64,000 bases of DNA, from the NCBI RefSeq assembly GCF_023715445.1, contig NZ_JAMBOD010000005.1, positions 62,001 to 126,000 of the forward strand, in the 5' to 3' direction. The position numbers and the translations under genes were made by a program. This DNA comes from Fictibacillus nanhaiensis (lineage in GTDB: Bacteria > Bacillota > Bacilli > Bacillales > Fictibacillaceae). Numbering within the stretch: position 1 is the first letter of the stretch; each line of letters opens with the position of its first letter. This document shows positions 48,894 to 58,497 of the stretch, in pieces. The notes beneath the pieces are model-generated. The model was not told the DNA's origin. It searched no databases and saw nothing but the letters and a program-made list of their open reading frames with translations.

Positions 48894-50105
48894 ATGATAA
48901 AGTTCCTACATTGCGCAGACCTTCATTTAGACAGTCCTTTCAAGGGCCTTTCCTCTTTGCCGGAAGGGATGCTGGAACGGCTATTTGAAAGTACATTTAT
49001 GTCATTTAAAAGACTTATTGATATAGCGATCAAAGAAGAAGTAGATTTTGTTATCATTGCCGGTGATCTTTATGACAGCGGGCAGCGAAGCTTAAAAGCA
49101 CAGTCCTTTTTAAAAGATTGTTTTCTGAAACTGGAGAATCATCATATAGAAGTCTATATAAGCCATGGAAATCATGATCCGCTCGATGGTCAGTGGGTCA
49201 CACTTGATTGGCCTGAGAATGTTCATTTTTTTCAAGGAAACAGCATTCAGAGTTATTACTATGCAAGAGAGGGACAGAAAATTGCCTGTCTTCATGGGTT
49301 TAGTTATGAAACAGCAGCTGTGACCGATAACCGTACCATTCATTTTCCTGAGAAACAGGATGAGCTGTACCATATCGGTATTTTACACGGACAAGCGGAC
49401 GGGTATAGCGGGCATAGCCGGTATGCTCCTTTTCTATTATCGGAACTCTTAAAAAAGGGCTATGACTATTGGGCGCTTGGACATATTCATAAAAAAATGG
49501 ATCTGCATGATGAACCGCCAGTTCGATATTCAGGAAATATACAAGGAAGACATAGTGGTGAAACGGGTGAAAAAGGCGGGTTTATCGTCACTCTTAATGG
49601 AAATGAAGCAACAAGCGTTTTTTATGCAACATCTGATATTGAATGGCATGAGGCAGTCATTGAATTAGATGAAACAGAAAGTCTCCAGGAAATTATTACA
49701 TTGTGTGAAGAAGCAAAAAATACATACCAACATCAGCATAAAGGGGTTTTTCTTTCTATTAGATTAACAGGCCATACGCTATTGTACGAAGAATTGCTGG
49801 ATGGCATTTTTTTAGAAGAACTTGAGGACATTTTGCGGGAAGAGGATGCTGCATCTTTTGTCCATATTGTTTCTATAAAAAATGATGTTCGTCCCGCATT
49901 GAAAGATGAAATGTCTATTAAGCAGTCTGCTTTCTTCCAAGATGTTTTAAACGTTTTACAAGATGACAGGGAGCTTGAAAAAGCGGTATCTGAATTAAAG
50001 ACTCATAGAACAGCAAGAAAATATCTTTCTCTCACAGAAGAAGACTGGGAAGATGTGAAGAAACAAGCAGAACAATTATTATTATCAGAGCTGTACAAAG
50101 GCTAG
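48894..50105 (+). CDS. yhaO: SbcD-like nuclease YhaO
   Basis: A 403-residue metallophosphoesterase of the SbcD/Mre11 type. Metal-binding motifs occur in order: CADLHLDSPF (residues 8-17), IAGDLYDSG, SHGNHDPL, GILHGQ and ALGHIHKK. It would act with YhaN in processing of DNA ends. ATG 48894 has AAAAAGG 8 bases upstream; the ATG at 48885 touches that site. It is followed 8 bases later by yhaN, a conserved pairing. Confidence 0.93.
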   Translation: MIKFLHCADLHLDSPFKGLSSLPEGMLERLFESTFMSFKRLIDIAIKEEVDFVIIAGDLYDSGQRSLKAQSFLKDCFLKLENHHIEVYISHGNHDPLDGQWVTLDWPENVHFFQGNSIQSYYYAREGQKIACLHGFSYETAAVTDNRTIHFPEKQDELYHIGILHGQADGYSGHSRYAPFLLSELLKKGYDYWALGHIHKKMDLHDEPPVRYSGNIQGRHSGETGEKGGFIVTLNGNEATSVFYATSDIEWHEAVIELDETESLQEIITLCEEAKNTYQHQHKGVFLSIRLTGHTLLYEELLDGIFLEELEDILREEDAASFVHIVSIKNDVRPALKDEMSIKQSAFFQDVLNVLQDDRELEKAVSELKTHRTARKYLSLTEEDWEDVKKQAEQLLLSELYKG

Positions 50106-50113
50106 GTGAAATT

Positions 50114-52978
50114 ATGAAAATAGTATCTTTGCACATCTATCATTTTGGAGCCTTAAAGGATTGCAAATTATCACTGGAACGTACAGGTTTTCAGCTGCTT
50201 TTTGGAGATAATGAAGCAGGAAAAACAACCTTGATGGATTTTATTAAGTGTGTGCTGTTCGGTTTTCCTGTGAAAAACCAGGCACAGCACCGGTATGAAC
50301 CGAAAAACGGCAACCGCCTCGGTGGAAAATTAACCGTAGATCATCCAAAATTGGGGAGATGGACAATTGAAAGAATTGCCGGCACTAAGGCTGCTGGAGA
50401 CGTAACCATTTATGATGAAACCGGTCAGCACAAAGATGAATCTTTTATCATGCATCTTTTAGATGGGATGGATGTGTCTTTATTTACAGGGGCGTATTGC
50501 TTTGGGCTTGACGGGTTGCAGAAGCTGGATAAATTAACATCTGAAGAACTTGGTAACTTCTTGTTGAGTACTGCTTTATCAGGTGACCGTGATTTGCTTG
50601 AAATTGAACAAACGTTTGAACGGAAACAATCCCTATTATTTAAAAAAGCCGGAAAAAAGCCAGTTATTAACGAGAAGTTAGAACAGTTAAAAGCTACTGG
50701 GCAATCTTTGCAATCCTTCAGGGAAAAGAATGAAAGCTACCAGATGCTCGATAACCAAAAAGAAATCATCGAGAAGAAAATTCATCAAACACAGGAAGAA
50801 TTAGATTTTATACAAAGAGAGTTAAGGTCTTTAAAACGTTTGTTTGAATTGCGGCCAGTCTTGGAAAAATACAAACAGCTTCAGCATGAACTGAAGTCAT
50901 TTGATCCGGAAAAAATGACATTTCCGGAAAACGGTATCCACCGTTATGAGCAGTGGCAAAAAGAAGGTTCATTACTAAACAGTGAACTCCAATATATTGA
51001 AGACCGGCTGCTTAAAATGGAAAAAGAACTAAAGCTGCTGGAAACGGATAAACAATTGCTTTCATATAAAAGAGATATTAAACAGTTGTTTAATAAACTG
51101 CCGCATTTTGAGCATTTACTGGTACAGCTTAAAGAATTAACCAACCATGCTGAGGAATTGCAAAATCAGGAATCTAGTTTATTTGAAGCTATTGGAGAAA
51201 TATGGCCAGAAGAGGAATTGATGCAGCTGAATGTTTCTCTTTCTGCTTTACATGAGCATGAAGAGATGCTGAAAAAAAGGACAGCCTTGACTGAGAAAAA
51301 GAGAAGGTTAGAAACGGAATTAGAAGAATCGAGAGTAAAGCTTGAAAGATTAGAAAAAGAAGAAGCAGAGCAAAAACAAAGGCTTTTACCTGAAGAAGAA
51401 CATGCCCGCTATGAACAGGAAAGAAGCAAAACATATCAACATCAAAAAAATCGGCCTTATTATGCTATGATGCTGCCTGTTATTTCAGCAATAGTGTTAA
51501 TTTGGTCTGGCTGGACATCTGATAAAAATTCAGTTGTTTTCGCTGGAGTACTGCTTTTGCTTGCAGCTGGTGTGATGATTTTAACTAGTTATAAAAAAGA
51601 CGGATCTACACAGGACACACCTGTCTCAAGCAATCACCGTTTACTTGAGGATGAGGTAAACCGAAAACAATGGATTCAGCTCACTGCTGCTCTTCAGCAC
51701 GAAAATACTGTATATTTGCAGGTTGCTAAACAGCTTGATTATTTAGAAATAGAAGAAGCAAGTGTATATGAACAAGCAGAAAAATGGGCGCGATCAAATG
51801 GATATAAAGGCGATAATGAGAAGCTTTTGATGTCTGGTTATATGAACAGTCTTTATAAAATAAAAGAAATCATTAAGCAAAAAGTGAACACAAATCAAAA
51901 GCGGCACAATATTGCATCAGAACTTTCCCATTTTAAAGAGGCAGCTGAAAGACTAGCATCGTTCTTTCACATAGAGATCACTGAAGATGTTCCTAAACTG
52001 ATAGAGGAATTACATGCAAGATTAGAAAATCAGGTAAGAAAAGAAACGGAGAGAGAACATTTTAGGAAAAATTGCAATGAACTATCAGAACGGAAAAAGA
52101 CACTTCTAAAACAGATTCAGCACATAAACAACCAGGTCGTAAAGCTATTGAATGAAGCTGGTGCTGACACAGCAGAACAATACTATGAAAATGGAAAAAG
52201 AACGGCTTCCTATATAAAGCATTCTGAAGAAAGAGATAGACTTTACAACCAGCTCTTATCCTTAGGTTATTCTTCAACTGAAATGGACAGTATGGCAGAA
52301 AAGGTTACTGAGAAATACGAGGATTCCGTTCAGCTCCTTGAAGATATCGAGAGAAAAGAAAAAGAACAGCAAACAGAGCTTTCAACAGCTACTGAAGACA
52401 GGGCTAAACTTAAATGGGAACTGAAACAGCTTCTTGAAGACGGCAGCTATTCAGAGCACATGCACCGTTATGAACTATTAAAAGAGGAATGGAATCAGCT
52501 TGTTAAGAAGTGGGCGGGCTTTAAGCTTGCCCAGCATGCCCTGCAAAAAGTAAAGGAAGACTATCAGCAAACGAAGCTGCCAGCAGTTTTAGAGACTTCG
52601 AGTGGTTATTTTAGTAAAATAACAGAAGGGGAATATCAATCTATTTTATTTACGGATGCAAACGAACTGCTAGTGTTAAAAGGGGATGGAACACGCTTTT
52701 ATCCTCATGAGTTGAGCCGTGGAACAGCAGAGCAAGTTTATTTAGCGATCCGGCTCGCTGTTGCAGCGAATGCCGGTCCTGCTGGATTCCCGGTACTAAT
52801 GGATGATATTGCAGTGAATTTCGATCAAAAAAGAACACGTCGCACGCTGTCATTGATTCAAGAGTTCGCACGGGATAGACAGGTTCTGTTCTTTACATGC
52901 CACTCACATTTAGAGTCGATTGTGCCGGATGTTCCATTTATTCACTGGCCAGATCGTTCTGTTTTAGCTGAAAAATAA
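50114..52978 (+). CDS. yhaN: SbcC/Rad50-like ATPase YhaN
   Basis: A 954-residue SMC-like ATPase. The N-terminal Walker A is GDNEAGKTT (31-39). Two long coiled-coil regions (about 190-430 and 540-820) flank a hydrophobic stretch around 450-490 that looks like two membrane segments; this is typical for YhaN and unlike SbcC, which has a zinc hook. The C terminus has the signature LSRGTAEQVYLAIRLA and Walker B PVLMDDIAVNFD. With YhaO it forms the SbcCD-like complex. Palindrome copy 5 lies within the coding region at 51079. Confidence 0.92.
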   Translation: MKIVSLHIYHFGALKDCKLSLERTGFQLLFGDNEAGKTTLMDFIKCVLFGFPVKNQAQHRYEPKNGNRLGGKLTVDHPKLGRWTIERIAGTKAAGDVTIYDETGQHKDESFIMHLLDGMDVSLFTGAYCFGLDGLQKLDKLTSEELGNFLLSTALSGDRDLLEIEQTFERKQSLLFKKAGKKPVINEKLEQLKATGQSLQSFREKNESYQMLDNQKEIIEKKIHQTQEELDFIQRELRSLKRLFELRPVLEKYKQLQHELKSFDPEKMTFPENGIHRYEQWQKEGSLLNSELQYIEDRLLKMEKELKLLETDKQLLSYKRDIKQLFNKLPHFEHLLVQLKELTNHAEELQNQESSLFEAIGEIWPEEELMQLNVSLSALHEHEEMLKKRTALTEKKRRLETELEESRVKLERLEKEEAEQKQRLLPEEEHARYEQERSKTYQHQKNRPYYAMMLPVISAIVLIWSGWTSDKNSVVFAGVLLLLAAGVMILTSYKKDGSTQDTPVSSNHRLLEDEVNRKQWIQLTAALQHENTVYLQVAKQLDYLEIEEASVYEQAEKWARSNGYKGDNEKLLMSGYMNSLYKIKEIIKQKVNTNQKRHNIASELSHFKEAAERLASFFHIEITEDVPKLIEELHARLENQVRKETEREHFRKNCNELSERKKTLLKQIQHINNQVVKLLNEAGADTAEQYYENGKRTASYIKHSEERDRLYNQLLSLGYSSTEMDSMAEKVTEKYEDSVQLLEDIERKEKEQQTELSTATEDRAKLKWELKQLLEDGSYSEHMHRYELLKEEWNQLVKKWAGFKLAQHALQKVKEDYQQTKLPAVLETSSGYFSKITEGEYQSILFTDANELLVLKGDGTRFYPHELSRGTAEQVYLAIRLAVAANAGPAGFPVLMDDIAVNFDQKRTRRTLSLIQEFARDRQVLFFTCHSHLESIVPDVPFIHWPDRSVLAEK
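51079..51092. repeat. TAAACA-NN-TGTTTA palindrome, copy 5 (inside yhaN)
   Basis: Exact TAAACAGTTGTTTA within the coiled-coil coding part of yhaN. As it encodes ordinary residues (Lys-Gln-Leu-Phe region), it may be chance here. Confidence 0.45.
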
Positions 52979-52997
52979 TTAAAGGAGGGGAATGCCC

Positions 52998-53675
52998 ATG
53001 TCAAATGAGTATATGATTTACTTAGTAGAGGATGAGCAAGACCTTTCACACGTCTTAAAAGCCTATATGGATAAAGAGGGTTGGAATGTTTCTGTTTTTC
53101 ACAACGGAGAGGAAGCATTAAAGAATTCTGAAGGATCCCCTCCTCATCTTTGGATTTTAGATATTATGCTCCCAGGTATGGACGGCTATGAAATCATAAA
53201 AGAAATCAAAAAGAATTCTGATATACCAGTAATTTTCATTTCGGCAAGAGATCAGGACCTTGATCGGATAGTAGGTCTTGAACTGGGAAGTGATGATTAT
53301 TTGGCTAAACCGTTTATGCCAAGAGAGCTTGTAATCCGAGTTAAGAAACTTTTAACAAGAATCTATGAAACAGGCAATCGAATGCCGCAGATTATTGAAA
53401 TAACAGGCTACACGATAGATCCAATCTCCAGAAGGATTACACGTGATGGAGAAATCATTAATTTAACAGGGAAAGAAATAGACGTTCTGCTCTACTTGAT
53501 CGAAAACAAAGGCAAATCAAGAAAAAGAGAAGAGATTCTGGAATATGTTTGGGGTGACGACTATTTTGGGTCTGAACGTGCGGTTGACGATGTGATCAGG
53601 CGCGTGCGCAAGAAAATGCCGCGGCTGAACTTGGAAACCGTCTATGGTTCTGGTTATAGGATCATTCCATCATGA
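52998..53675 (+). CDS. cssR: response regulator, CssR-like
   Basis: A 225-residue OmpR-type regulator. The receiver domain has acidic residues in LVEDE, phospho-Asp in WILDIMLPGMDGY, the Thr/Ser position in FISARD and Lys in YLAKPF. The winged-helix part is about 130-225 (GKEIDVLLYLIENKG, GSERAVDDVIRRVRKK). HLWILDIMLP and VIFISARDQDLDRIVGLELGSDDY are strikingly like B. subtilis CssR, the regulator for secretion stress. ATG 52998 is preferred, with AAAGGAGGGG 7-8 bases before; the ATG at 52992 is too close. Its stop overlaps the kinase start by 4 bases. Confidence 0.85.
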   Translation: MSNEYMIYLVEDEQDLSHVLKAYMDKEGWNVSVFHNGEEALKNSEGSPPHLWILDIMLPGMDGYEIIKEIKKNSDIPVIFISARDQDLDRIVGLELGSDDYLAKPFMPRELVIRVKKLLTRIYETGNRMPQIIEITGYTIDPISRRITRDGEIINLTGKEIDVLLYLIENKGKSRKREEILEYVWGDDYFGSERAVDDVIRRVRKKMPRLNLETVYGSGYRIIPS

Positions 53676-55033
53676 TCCGGTTGAATCTCACGCAGCGCAT
53701 CTGGCTTTCGTTTGGTCTGTTGTTGTTTACGATCGGCTTATTAACCGCTATTATCTATCCATTGTCCATTAAAGATACCCTTACAGAGGAAACCTATCGA
53801 ATCATTGAAAACGAGCAAAAAGGGGAGATTAATCCTCAGAAGCAATTTCCAGGAGAAACACCAAAAGATTTTATTGAAAGAAGAAGCGCAGCACGCGATG
53901 TTGGACACATTCTGATTGCGGAACAGTATGCCAATCAACTACAAGGAGATTTTGTACCTAAGGAAGTTTTAGTGGAGATGGCTGAAAAAGCATATGAACA
54001 AAAAGATAATAAAGGAAGATATGAGCTTACGTATGAAGGAGCCACTCTTTTTTATGTGATCTCTAAAGGAACGAATACAAAAGGTGAAATCGTCTACTTG
54101 ATTTCCTATATGTGGGACACGTATCGTGATCAAATGGTAAACAGGCTCTGGCTCAGACTTGTTTTGATCTTGCTGTTCACGGGAGTCTTTTCAATCATAC
54201 CAGCAATCTGGCTGGCAAGGTATCTCCGTTTTCCGCTCACCATATTAGGTAGACGTTTTGAGCAGATCGCCAAAAGAAATTGGCAGGAGCCCTTTCATTG
54301 GAAAGGGGATGACGAATTTTATGTCTTGTCAAAACAGTTTGAGGATATGAGGCAAAATCTCCTGAGACACGACTATGCACAAAAAACTTTCATCCAGCAC
54401 ACATCTCATGAGCTGAAAACACCAATCATGACGATTAAGAGCTATGCCCAGTCTGTGAAGGATGGCATTATGCCAAAGAAAACGACGGAAGACATGATGG
54501 ATGTTATTTTAAAAGAAACACAAAGGATGGAAAAGCGTGTGCAAAACATGCTTTACTATACAAAACTCGATGCATTGAAGCTGGATGTACTTTCTAAAGA
54601 GACGTTTGAGTTTGGAGAACTGGCTGAGGATATTGTGGAGCGTTTTAGATATCAGCGGGAAGATATAAACTTTGAAATTACAGGCAGCCATTACAAGATC
54701 CACGGTGACCATGAACAGTGGAGTATTCTGCTCGATAATCTGGTTCAAAATGCGCTTCGTTATGCCAGTGAAACGATTAGACTTTCAGCTTTCTATAAAG
54801 GCAGCTATTTCATCGTCGAGGTCTTTAACGATGGAGAACAGCTGACAGGCGTAACAGGAGACGAGATCTTTCAGCCGTTCAGAAAAGGGAACAAGGGGCA
54901 GTTTGGGCTCGGACTCGCTATTGTAAAACGGATTGCTGAGCTGCATGGAGGCAAAGCAACAGCGCTTAATACGAAAAACGGTGTGGCTTTCCAGATAAAA
55001 ATACTAATAAACGACTTGCAGAATAAAGAATAA
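53672..55033 (+). CDS. cssS: sensor histidine kinase, CssS-like
   Basis: A 453-residue kinase with two membrane segments (about 9-31 and 163-185), an outer loop of about 130 residues, and a HAMP-like linker. The HisKA domain shows HTSHELKTPIMTIKSYAQS, and HATPase_c has an N box with NLVQNALRYA and GLGLAIVKRIAELHGG. Features shared with CssS include IPAIWLARYL and the QSVKDGIMPK segment. CssS senses misfolded exported protein and induces HtrA-type proteases. In this genome the pair lies 3.5 kb from prsA. Overlap with cssR shows one operon. Orthology is likely, not certain. Confidence 0.85.
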   Translation: MIRLNLTQRIWLSFGLLLFTIGLLTAIIYPLSIKDTLTEETYRIIENEQKGEINPQKQFPGETPKDFIERRSAARDVGHILIAEQYANQLQGDFVPKEVLVEMAEKAYEQKDNKGRYELTYEGATLFYVISKGTNTKGEIVYLISYMWDTYRDQMVNRLWLRLVLILLFTGVFSIIPAIWLARYLRFPLTILGRRFEQIAKRNWQEPFHWKGDDEFYVLSKQFEDMRQNLLRHDYAQKTFIQHTSHELKTPIMTIKSYAQSVKDGIMPKKTTEDMMDVILKETQRMEKRVQNMLYYTKLDALKLDVLSKETFEFGELAEDIVERFRYQREDINFEITGSHYKIHGDHEQWSILLDNLVQNALRYASETIRLSAFYKGSYFIVEVFNDGEQLTGVTGDEIFQPFRKGNKGQFGLGLAIVKRIAELHGGKATALNTKNGVAFQIKILINDLQNKE

Positions 55034-55124
55034 TAAGCCAATACAAATGTGTTTTTTAGTGTTCATAAGAATAGTTAAATAGGCTGATATGCTATACTTA
55101 AAACAAAGAAAGGCGGGGTGGAAA

Positions 55125-56084
55125 ATGAAAAAAGGACTTGCTTTTTATAAAGTAGGAGAGATGGTTGACGGATTTTTTCTTATCAAATCATCTGTAAAAG
55201 GAACGGCCAGTAATGGGAAGCCGTTTTTAACGCTGATCCTCCAAGATCAATCGGGAGATGTAGAAGCAAAACTTTGGGATTGCTCTCCTGAAGATGAAGA
55301 GCTTTACGCAGCTCAAGCAATCGTAAAGATTTCTGGTGAAATGGGTAATTACAGAGGAAAAATGCAGCTTAAGCTTAAAGCGATCCGCCCTGCAACGGAA
55401 CTTGACGGTGTTAAAGTAAGTGATTTTCTTGAAACAGCTCCGCTAACACAAGAAGCGATGGTAGAAACGATCACCAAATACATATTTGAGATGAAAAATC
55501 CGAATATACAGCGGATCACAAGGCACCTGCTTAAAAAATATCAAACTGATTTTTTAGAGTATCCTGCCGCCGTAAAGAATCATCATGAATTTGTTTCTGG
55601 CCTTGCGTTCCATGTAGTATCCATGCTAAATATGGCAAAGGCATTCAGCAAACTGTATCCTTCACTGGACACAGATCTTCTATATTCCGGGATAATATTG
55701 CATGACCTTGGCAAAGTGATTGAACTCTCAGGTCCTGTTGCCGCTTCTTATACATTAGAAGGTAAATTACTGGGACATATTACGATCATGGTAAACGAAA
55801 TCGGAATGGCAGCCAATGAACTCGAGATTGAAGGGGAAGAAGTGACTGTGCTTCAGCATCTCGTACTAAGTCATCATAGCAAGCCAGAATGGGGAAGTCC
55901 AAAACAGCCATTGATCAGGGAAGCTGAGATTCTTCATATGATCGATAACTTTGATGCAAGGATGAATATGATGGATCGTGCACTTGAAAAAGTACAGCCG
56001 GGAGAATTCACGGAAAAACAGTTTGCTTTAGAAAACCGTTCATTATATAAGCCGCAATTCCAAACAGAATTTGCTAAAAATTAA
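55125..56084 (+). CDS. yhaM: 3'-5' exoribonuclease YhaM
   Basis: A 319-residue nuclease: an OB-fold nucleic-acid-binding domain (about 8-90) followed by an HD domain (about 150-300). The HD metal-binding motif is LHDLGKV with His193/Asp194, and [11 protein letters not shown] follows. This domain order is specific to YhaM/Cbf1. ATG 55125 is preferred, with GGCGGGGTGG upstream; the reading from 55089 lacks a site. Located after yhaON and cssRS; no clear terminator follows. Confidence 0.93.
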   Translation: MKKGLAFYKVGEMVDGFFLIKSSVKGTASNGKPFLTLILQDQSGDVEAKLWDCSPEDEELYAAQAIVKISGEMGNYRGKMQLKLKAIRPATELDGVKVSDFLETAPLTQEAMVETITKYIFEMKNPNIQRITRHLLKKYQTDFLEYPAAVKNHHEFVSGLAFHVVSMLNMAKAFSKLYPSLDTDLLYSGIILHDLGKVIELSGPVAASYTLEGKLLGHITIMVNEIGMAANELEIEGEEVTVLQHLVLSHHSKPEWGSPKQPLIREAEILHMIDNFDARMNMMDRALEKVQPGEFTEKQFALENRSLYKPQFQTEFAKN

Positions 56085-56457
56085 TTTTCATCAAAACGAT
56101 TGTGAATAATTAGAAATTATGTTAAATTTGGAATTGGAAATAAAAGAAAACGTTCAGGAGGCAATGACTCATGAAAAGCATTGTTCAAATTAAGGCAGGG
56201 AAGCAAGCTAAATAACGTCCAATCCTTTTAAGGAAAGGTTTATTTTGCTATGTATTCTACCTTCTTTTGAGCAATCGATCTTTCATGTGTCATCTTCAGC
56301 CTTTTTATGAAAAAGTCTGTGGTGTGCACATTTTATAGGTGTGTATTCATGGGCTTTTTCTGTTTGTTGAGAGTCCCATGTTTACTCTGAAAAATGCTCA
56401 AAAGACAGGTGGACGCAATACAGTGTCGGATATATAACGAAGAAAAGAGTGAACAAC
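56085..56457. other. intergenic region with a possible micro-ORF
   Basis: A 370-base gap between yhaM and an MFS gene. It contains a possible promoter (TTGTGA and TTAAAT with 16 bases between, starting near 56100) and the 14-codon frame at 56171. CCTTTTAAGGAAAGG and a later AAAAAGTC / GGCTTTTT pair may form weak hairpins, so a leader-type attenuator for the MFS gene is possible. Confidence 0.4.
56171..56215 (+). CDS. possible 14-residue leader peptide of the MFS gene
   Basis: MKSIVQIKAGKQAK, starting 9 bases after a perfect AGGAGG. A second ATG at 56164 is too near the site. It ends 240 bases before the MFS gene. Drug-efflux genes in Firmicutes are often controlled by such leader peptides. 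No family match; translation is suggested only by the strength of the ribosome site. Confidence 0.35.
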   Translation: MKSIVQIKAGKQAK

Positions 56458-57765
56458 ATGAAATGGAAAGACTGGGATGCAAATATTAAAGTACGTCTAA
56501 TCGGAGAATTTTTTGTAAATCTATTATTTTGGATGTTTTTCCCGTTTATGGCCATCTATTTTTCAGATGAGCTCGGTAAGGAAACAGCAGGAATATTACT
56601 TGTACTATCACAGGTTGTCGGTGTAATCACAAACCTCGTCGGCGGTTATTGCGCCGATAGATTTGGCCGAAAAAAGATGATGGTCATTTCTGCCTGGGGG
56701 CAGGCTGCTACATTCGTATTTTTTGTACTTGCAAATTCCCCTTGGCTGGATTCACCTATTTTAACATTTATTTCATTTTCCGCTTTAGGCCTGTTTGGTT
56801 CTCTTTACTGGCCTGCAAGCCATGCAATGATTGCGGATGTGGTGGAAGAGAAACACCGAAGTGAAGTGTTTGCGGTTTTCTATACTTCAATCAATATTTC
56901 TGTAGTATTTGGACCGGTGTTAGGAAGTGTATTCTTCTTTTCACATAGGTTTGAACTGCTTCTTGCTTGTTTAGCAGTGAGTATTGTTCTTGCTTTTGTA
57001 CTTGCTAAATACATCAGAGAAACTGTTCCGGTTAAGAAGGAAGTGCTTGATCAAGTTGGTTCGGATAAAAAATGGCATGAAGCGGTTTGGGAACAACTAA
57101 AGGATTACAGAGTTATTGCCAGTGACAAGCTGTTTTTACTTTTTATACTTGCAGGTATTCTTGTTGCTCAAACCTTTATGCAAATGGATTTATTACTCGC
57201 TGTATACTTAACGGAAAAAGTGCCAGAGCAAACTTTACTAGCTATCGGAAACTGGAACCTCTCGTTAACCGGTGAAAAAGTATTCGGTTATCTGATTTCA
57301 TTAAATGGGTTGATGGTTGCGCTTTGTACTGTTTGGATGGCAAAATGGATGAACCGCTTTAACGAGGGAAGAGTCTTTATTCTTTCTGCGCTTTTATACG
57401 GAGTTTCCATGCTCGTTTTTGGTGGAACGACGATAATGTGGGTTCTGTTTGCTGCCATGATCATTTTCACGACTGCTGAATTAATGGTGGTAGGGATTCA
57501 GGAAAGCTTTATCTCAAAGCTCGCTCCAGAAAATATGAGAGGTCAATATTTTGCTGCGGCAGGTTTGCGTTTTTCAATCGGCCGTACGATTGCTCCAATC
57601 TCTATTCCATTAACGATGTGGATTGGCTTTGAAAATACGTTTTATTTGCTCTTTATATTAGCAGTATTGAGTGCAGGAATGTACTATATCATGTTCCGTG
57701 CTTTTGATAAAAAAGTAAAATTAAAAGCCAAGACAGATAGAAAAGCAGAACCTGCACTTTCGTGA
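56458..57765 (+). CDS. MFS transporter, DHA1-like
   Basis: A 435-residue transporter with 12 membrane segments. The loop 2-3 motif is GGYCADRFGRKKMMV. The N half ends near residue 190, followed by a cytoplasmic loop and the C half. FGSLYWPASHAMIADVVEEKHRSEVFA is typical for the MdtG/YttB-like drug exporter group. The exported compound is unknown. The start is ATG 56458; the in-frame GTG 9 bases upstream is possible. The ribosome site (GAAGAAAAGAG) is poor. See the possible leader peptide upstream. Confidence 0.83.
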   Translation: MKWKDWDANIKVRLIGEFFVNLLFWMFFPFMAIYFSDELGKETAGILLVLSQVVGVITNLVGGYCADRFGRKKMMVISAWGQAATFVFFVLANSPWLDSPILTFISFSALGLFGSLYWPASHAMIADVVEEKHRSEVFAVFYTSINISVVFGPVLGSVFFFSHRFELLLACLAVSIVLAFVLAKYIRETVPVKKEVLDQVGSDKKWHEAVWEQLKDYRVIASDKLFLLFILAGILVAQTFMQMDLLLAVYLTEKVPEQTLLAIGNWNLSLTGEKVFGYLISLNGLMVALCTVWMAKWMNRFNEGRVFILSALLYGVSMLVFGGTTIMWVLFAAMIIFTTAELMVVGIQESFISKLAPENMRGQYFAAAGLRFSIGRTIAPISIPLTMWIGFENTFYLLFILAVLSAGMYYIMFRAFDKKVKLKAKTDRKAEPALS

Positions 57766-57831
57766 CATATCTTTAATCAATCCCTCATAGACTTGAATAA
57801 AAGCTTGTCTAACAAAAGGGGGAGTTTATCG

Positions 57832-58164
57832 ATGAAAGGATACGCTGCTTTATTTTTTGGTGCGATACTTATTGCGGCATTTGTTTTAAAAGAATATTCA
57901 GCAGGAGTCAGCGAATTTTTTGCAATGACTCCATGGTGGGTGTATTTTGTGCTTTGCGGCATTATTTATAGCGGATACAGGGGAACAACACTTTTCCAGG
58001 AAGACCGTGCTCTGGAGCAAAAGGTTATCGAAGAAGAAGGAAAGGTGTTCATGAAGCGTATCGAAATAGCGAAAGCTTTTGATGAAGCTAAAGAAATGAA
58101 TGAGCGTCTGAACATGACTATTGAAGAAGAAGCCGAGCCAACGCATAAAGCTTCTGGAGAATGA
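57832..58164 (+). CDS. yhaL: YhaL-like sporulation-associated membrane protein
   Basis: A 110-residue protein with two membrane segments (about 5-23 and 33-52) and a charged helical tail. The stretch TPWWVYFVLCGIIYSGYR followed by a Glu/Lys-rich helix (QEDRALEQKVIEEEG) recalls B. subtilis YhaL, though this protein has an additional first segment and longer tail. The location between yhaM and prsA is that of yhaL. AAGGGGGAG precedes ATG 57832. Array D follows. Confidence 0.75.
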   Translation: MKGYAALFFGAILIAAFVLKEYSAGVSEFFAMTPWWVYFVLCGIIYSGYRGTTLFQEDRALEQKVIEEEGKVFMKRIEIAKAFDEAKEMNERLNMTIEEEAEPTHKASGE

Positions 58165-58300
58165 AAAGATAGAGAAAAAGGTAGAGGCTGACTCAAAAGG
58201 ATATGAAATATGCCCTTTTGCTGTCAGCTTTTCGTTTTTTAATAAAATTCTGTATGATCTGTACGTTTTTAATGTGGTATTTACAAGTAGAATTACCTTT

Positions 58301-58446
58301 TTGGAGTGGAAATGAGAGGTTTTTGCGTGAAACTCTATGAAGTTTGAGCGAAACTTGGCATGGTTTGAGCGAAGCGAGCAGTCTATGGAGCGAAAACTCG
58401 CTTTACTGAGCGAACGTGTAATAAATAAAAGAACACGTACCGTAAA
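58301..58446. repeat. phased intergenic array D (six units, core TTTGAGCG) with 40-bp tail
   Basis: Cores with GAGYG (one GCGTG) at 58304, 58325, 58346, 58367, 58388 and 58408: spacings 21, 21, 21, 21 and 20. The first two are more diverged. The tail 58407-58446 is identical to 30053-30092, including the ACGTGT / ACACGT arms. Same strand orientation and the same setting as array B: after a plus-strand gene and before a shared terminator. Confidence 0.85.
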
Positions 58447-58497
58447 AGACCTCAACGTGTCTGATCGTGTTTTTCTAAAAAAGGGTGGAATATGTAC

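Noticed and set aside
57898-58455. 185-codon minus-strand frame across array D and yhaL
   Set aside because: Open only because of the repeated units and the antisense of yhaL; no ribosome site and no sensible protein.
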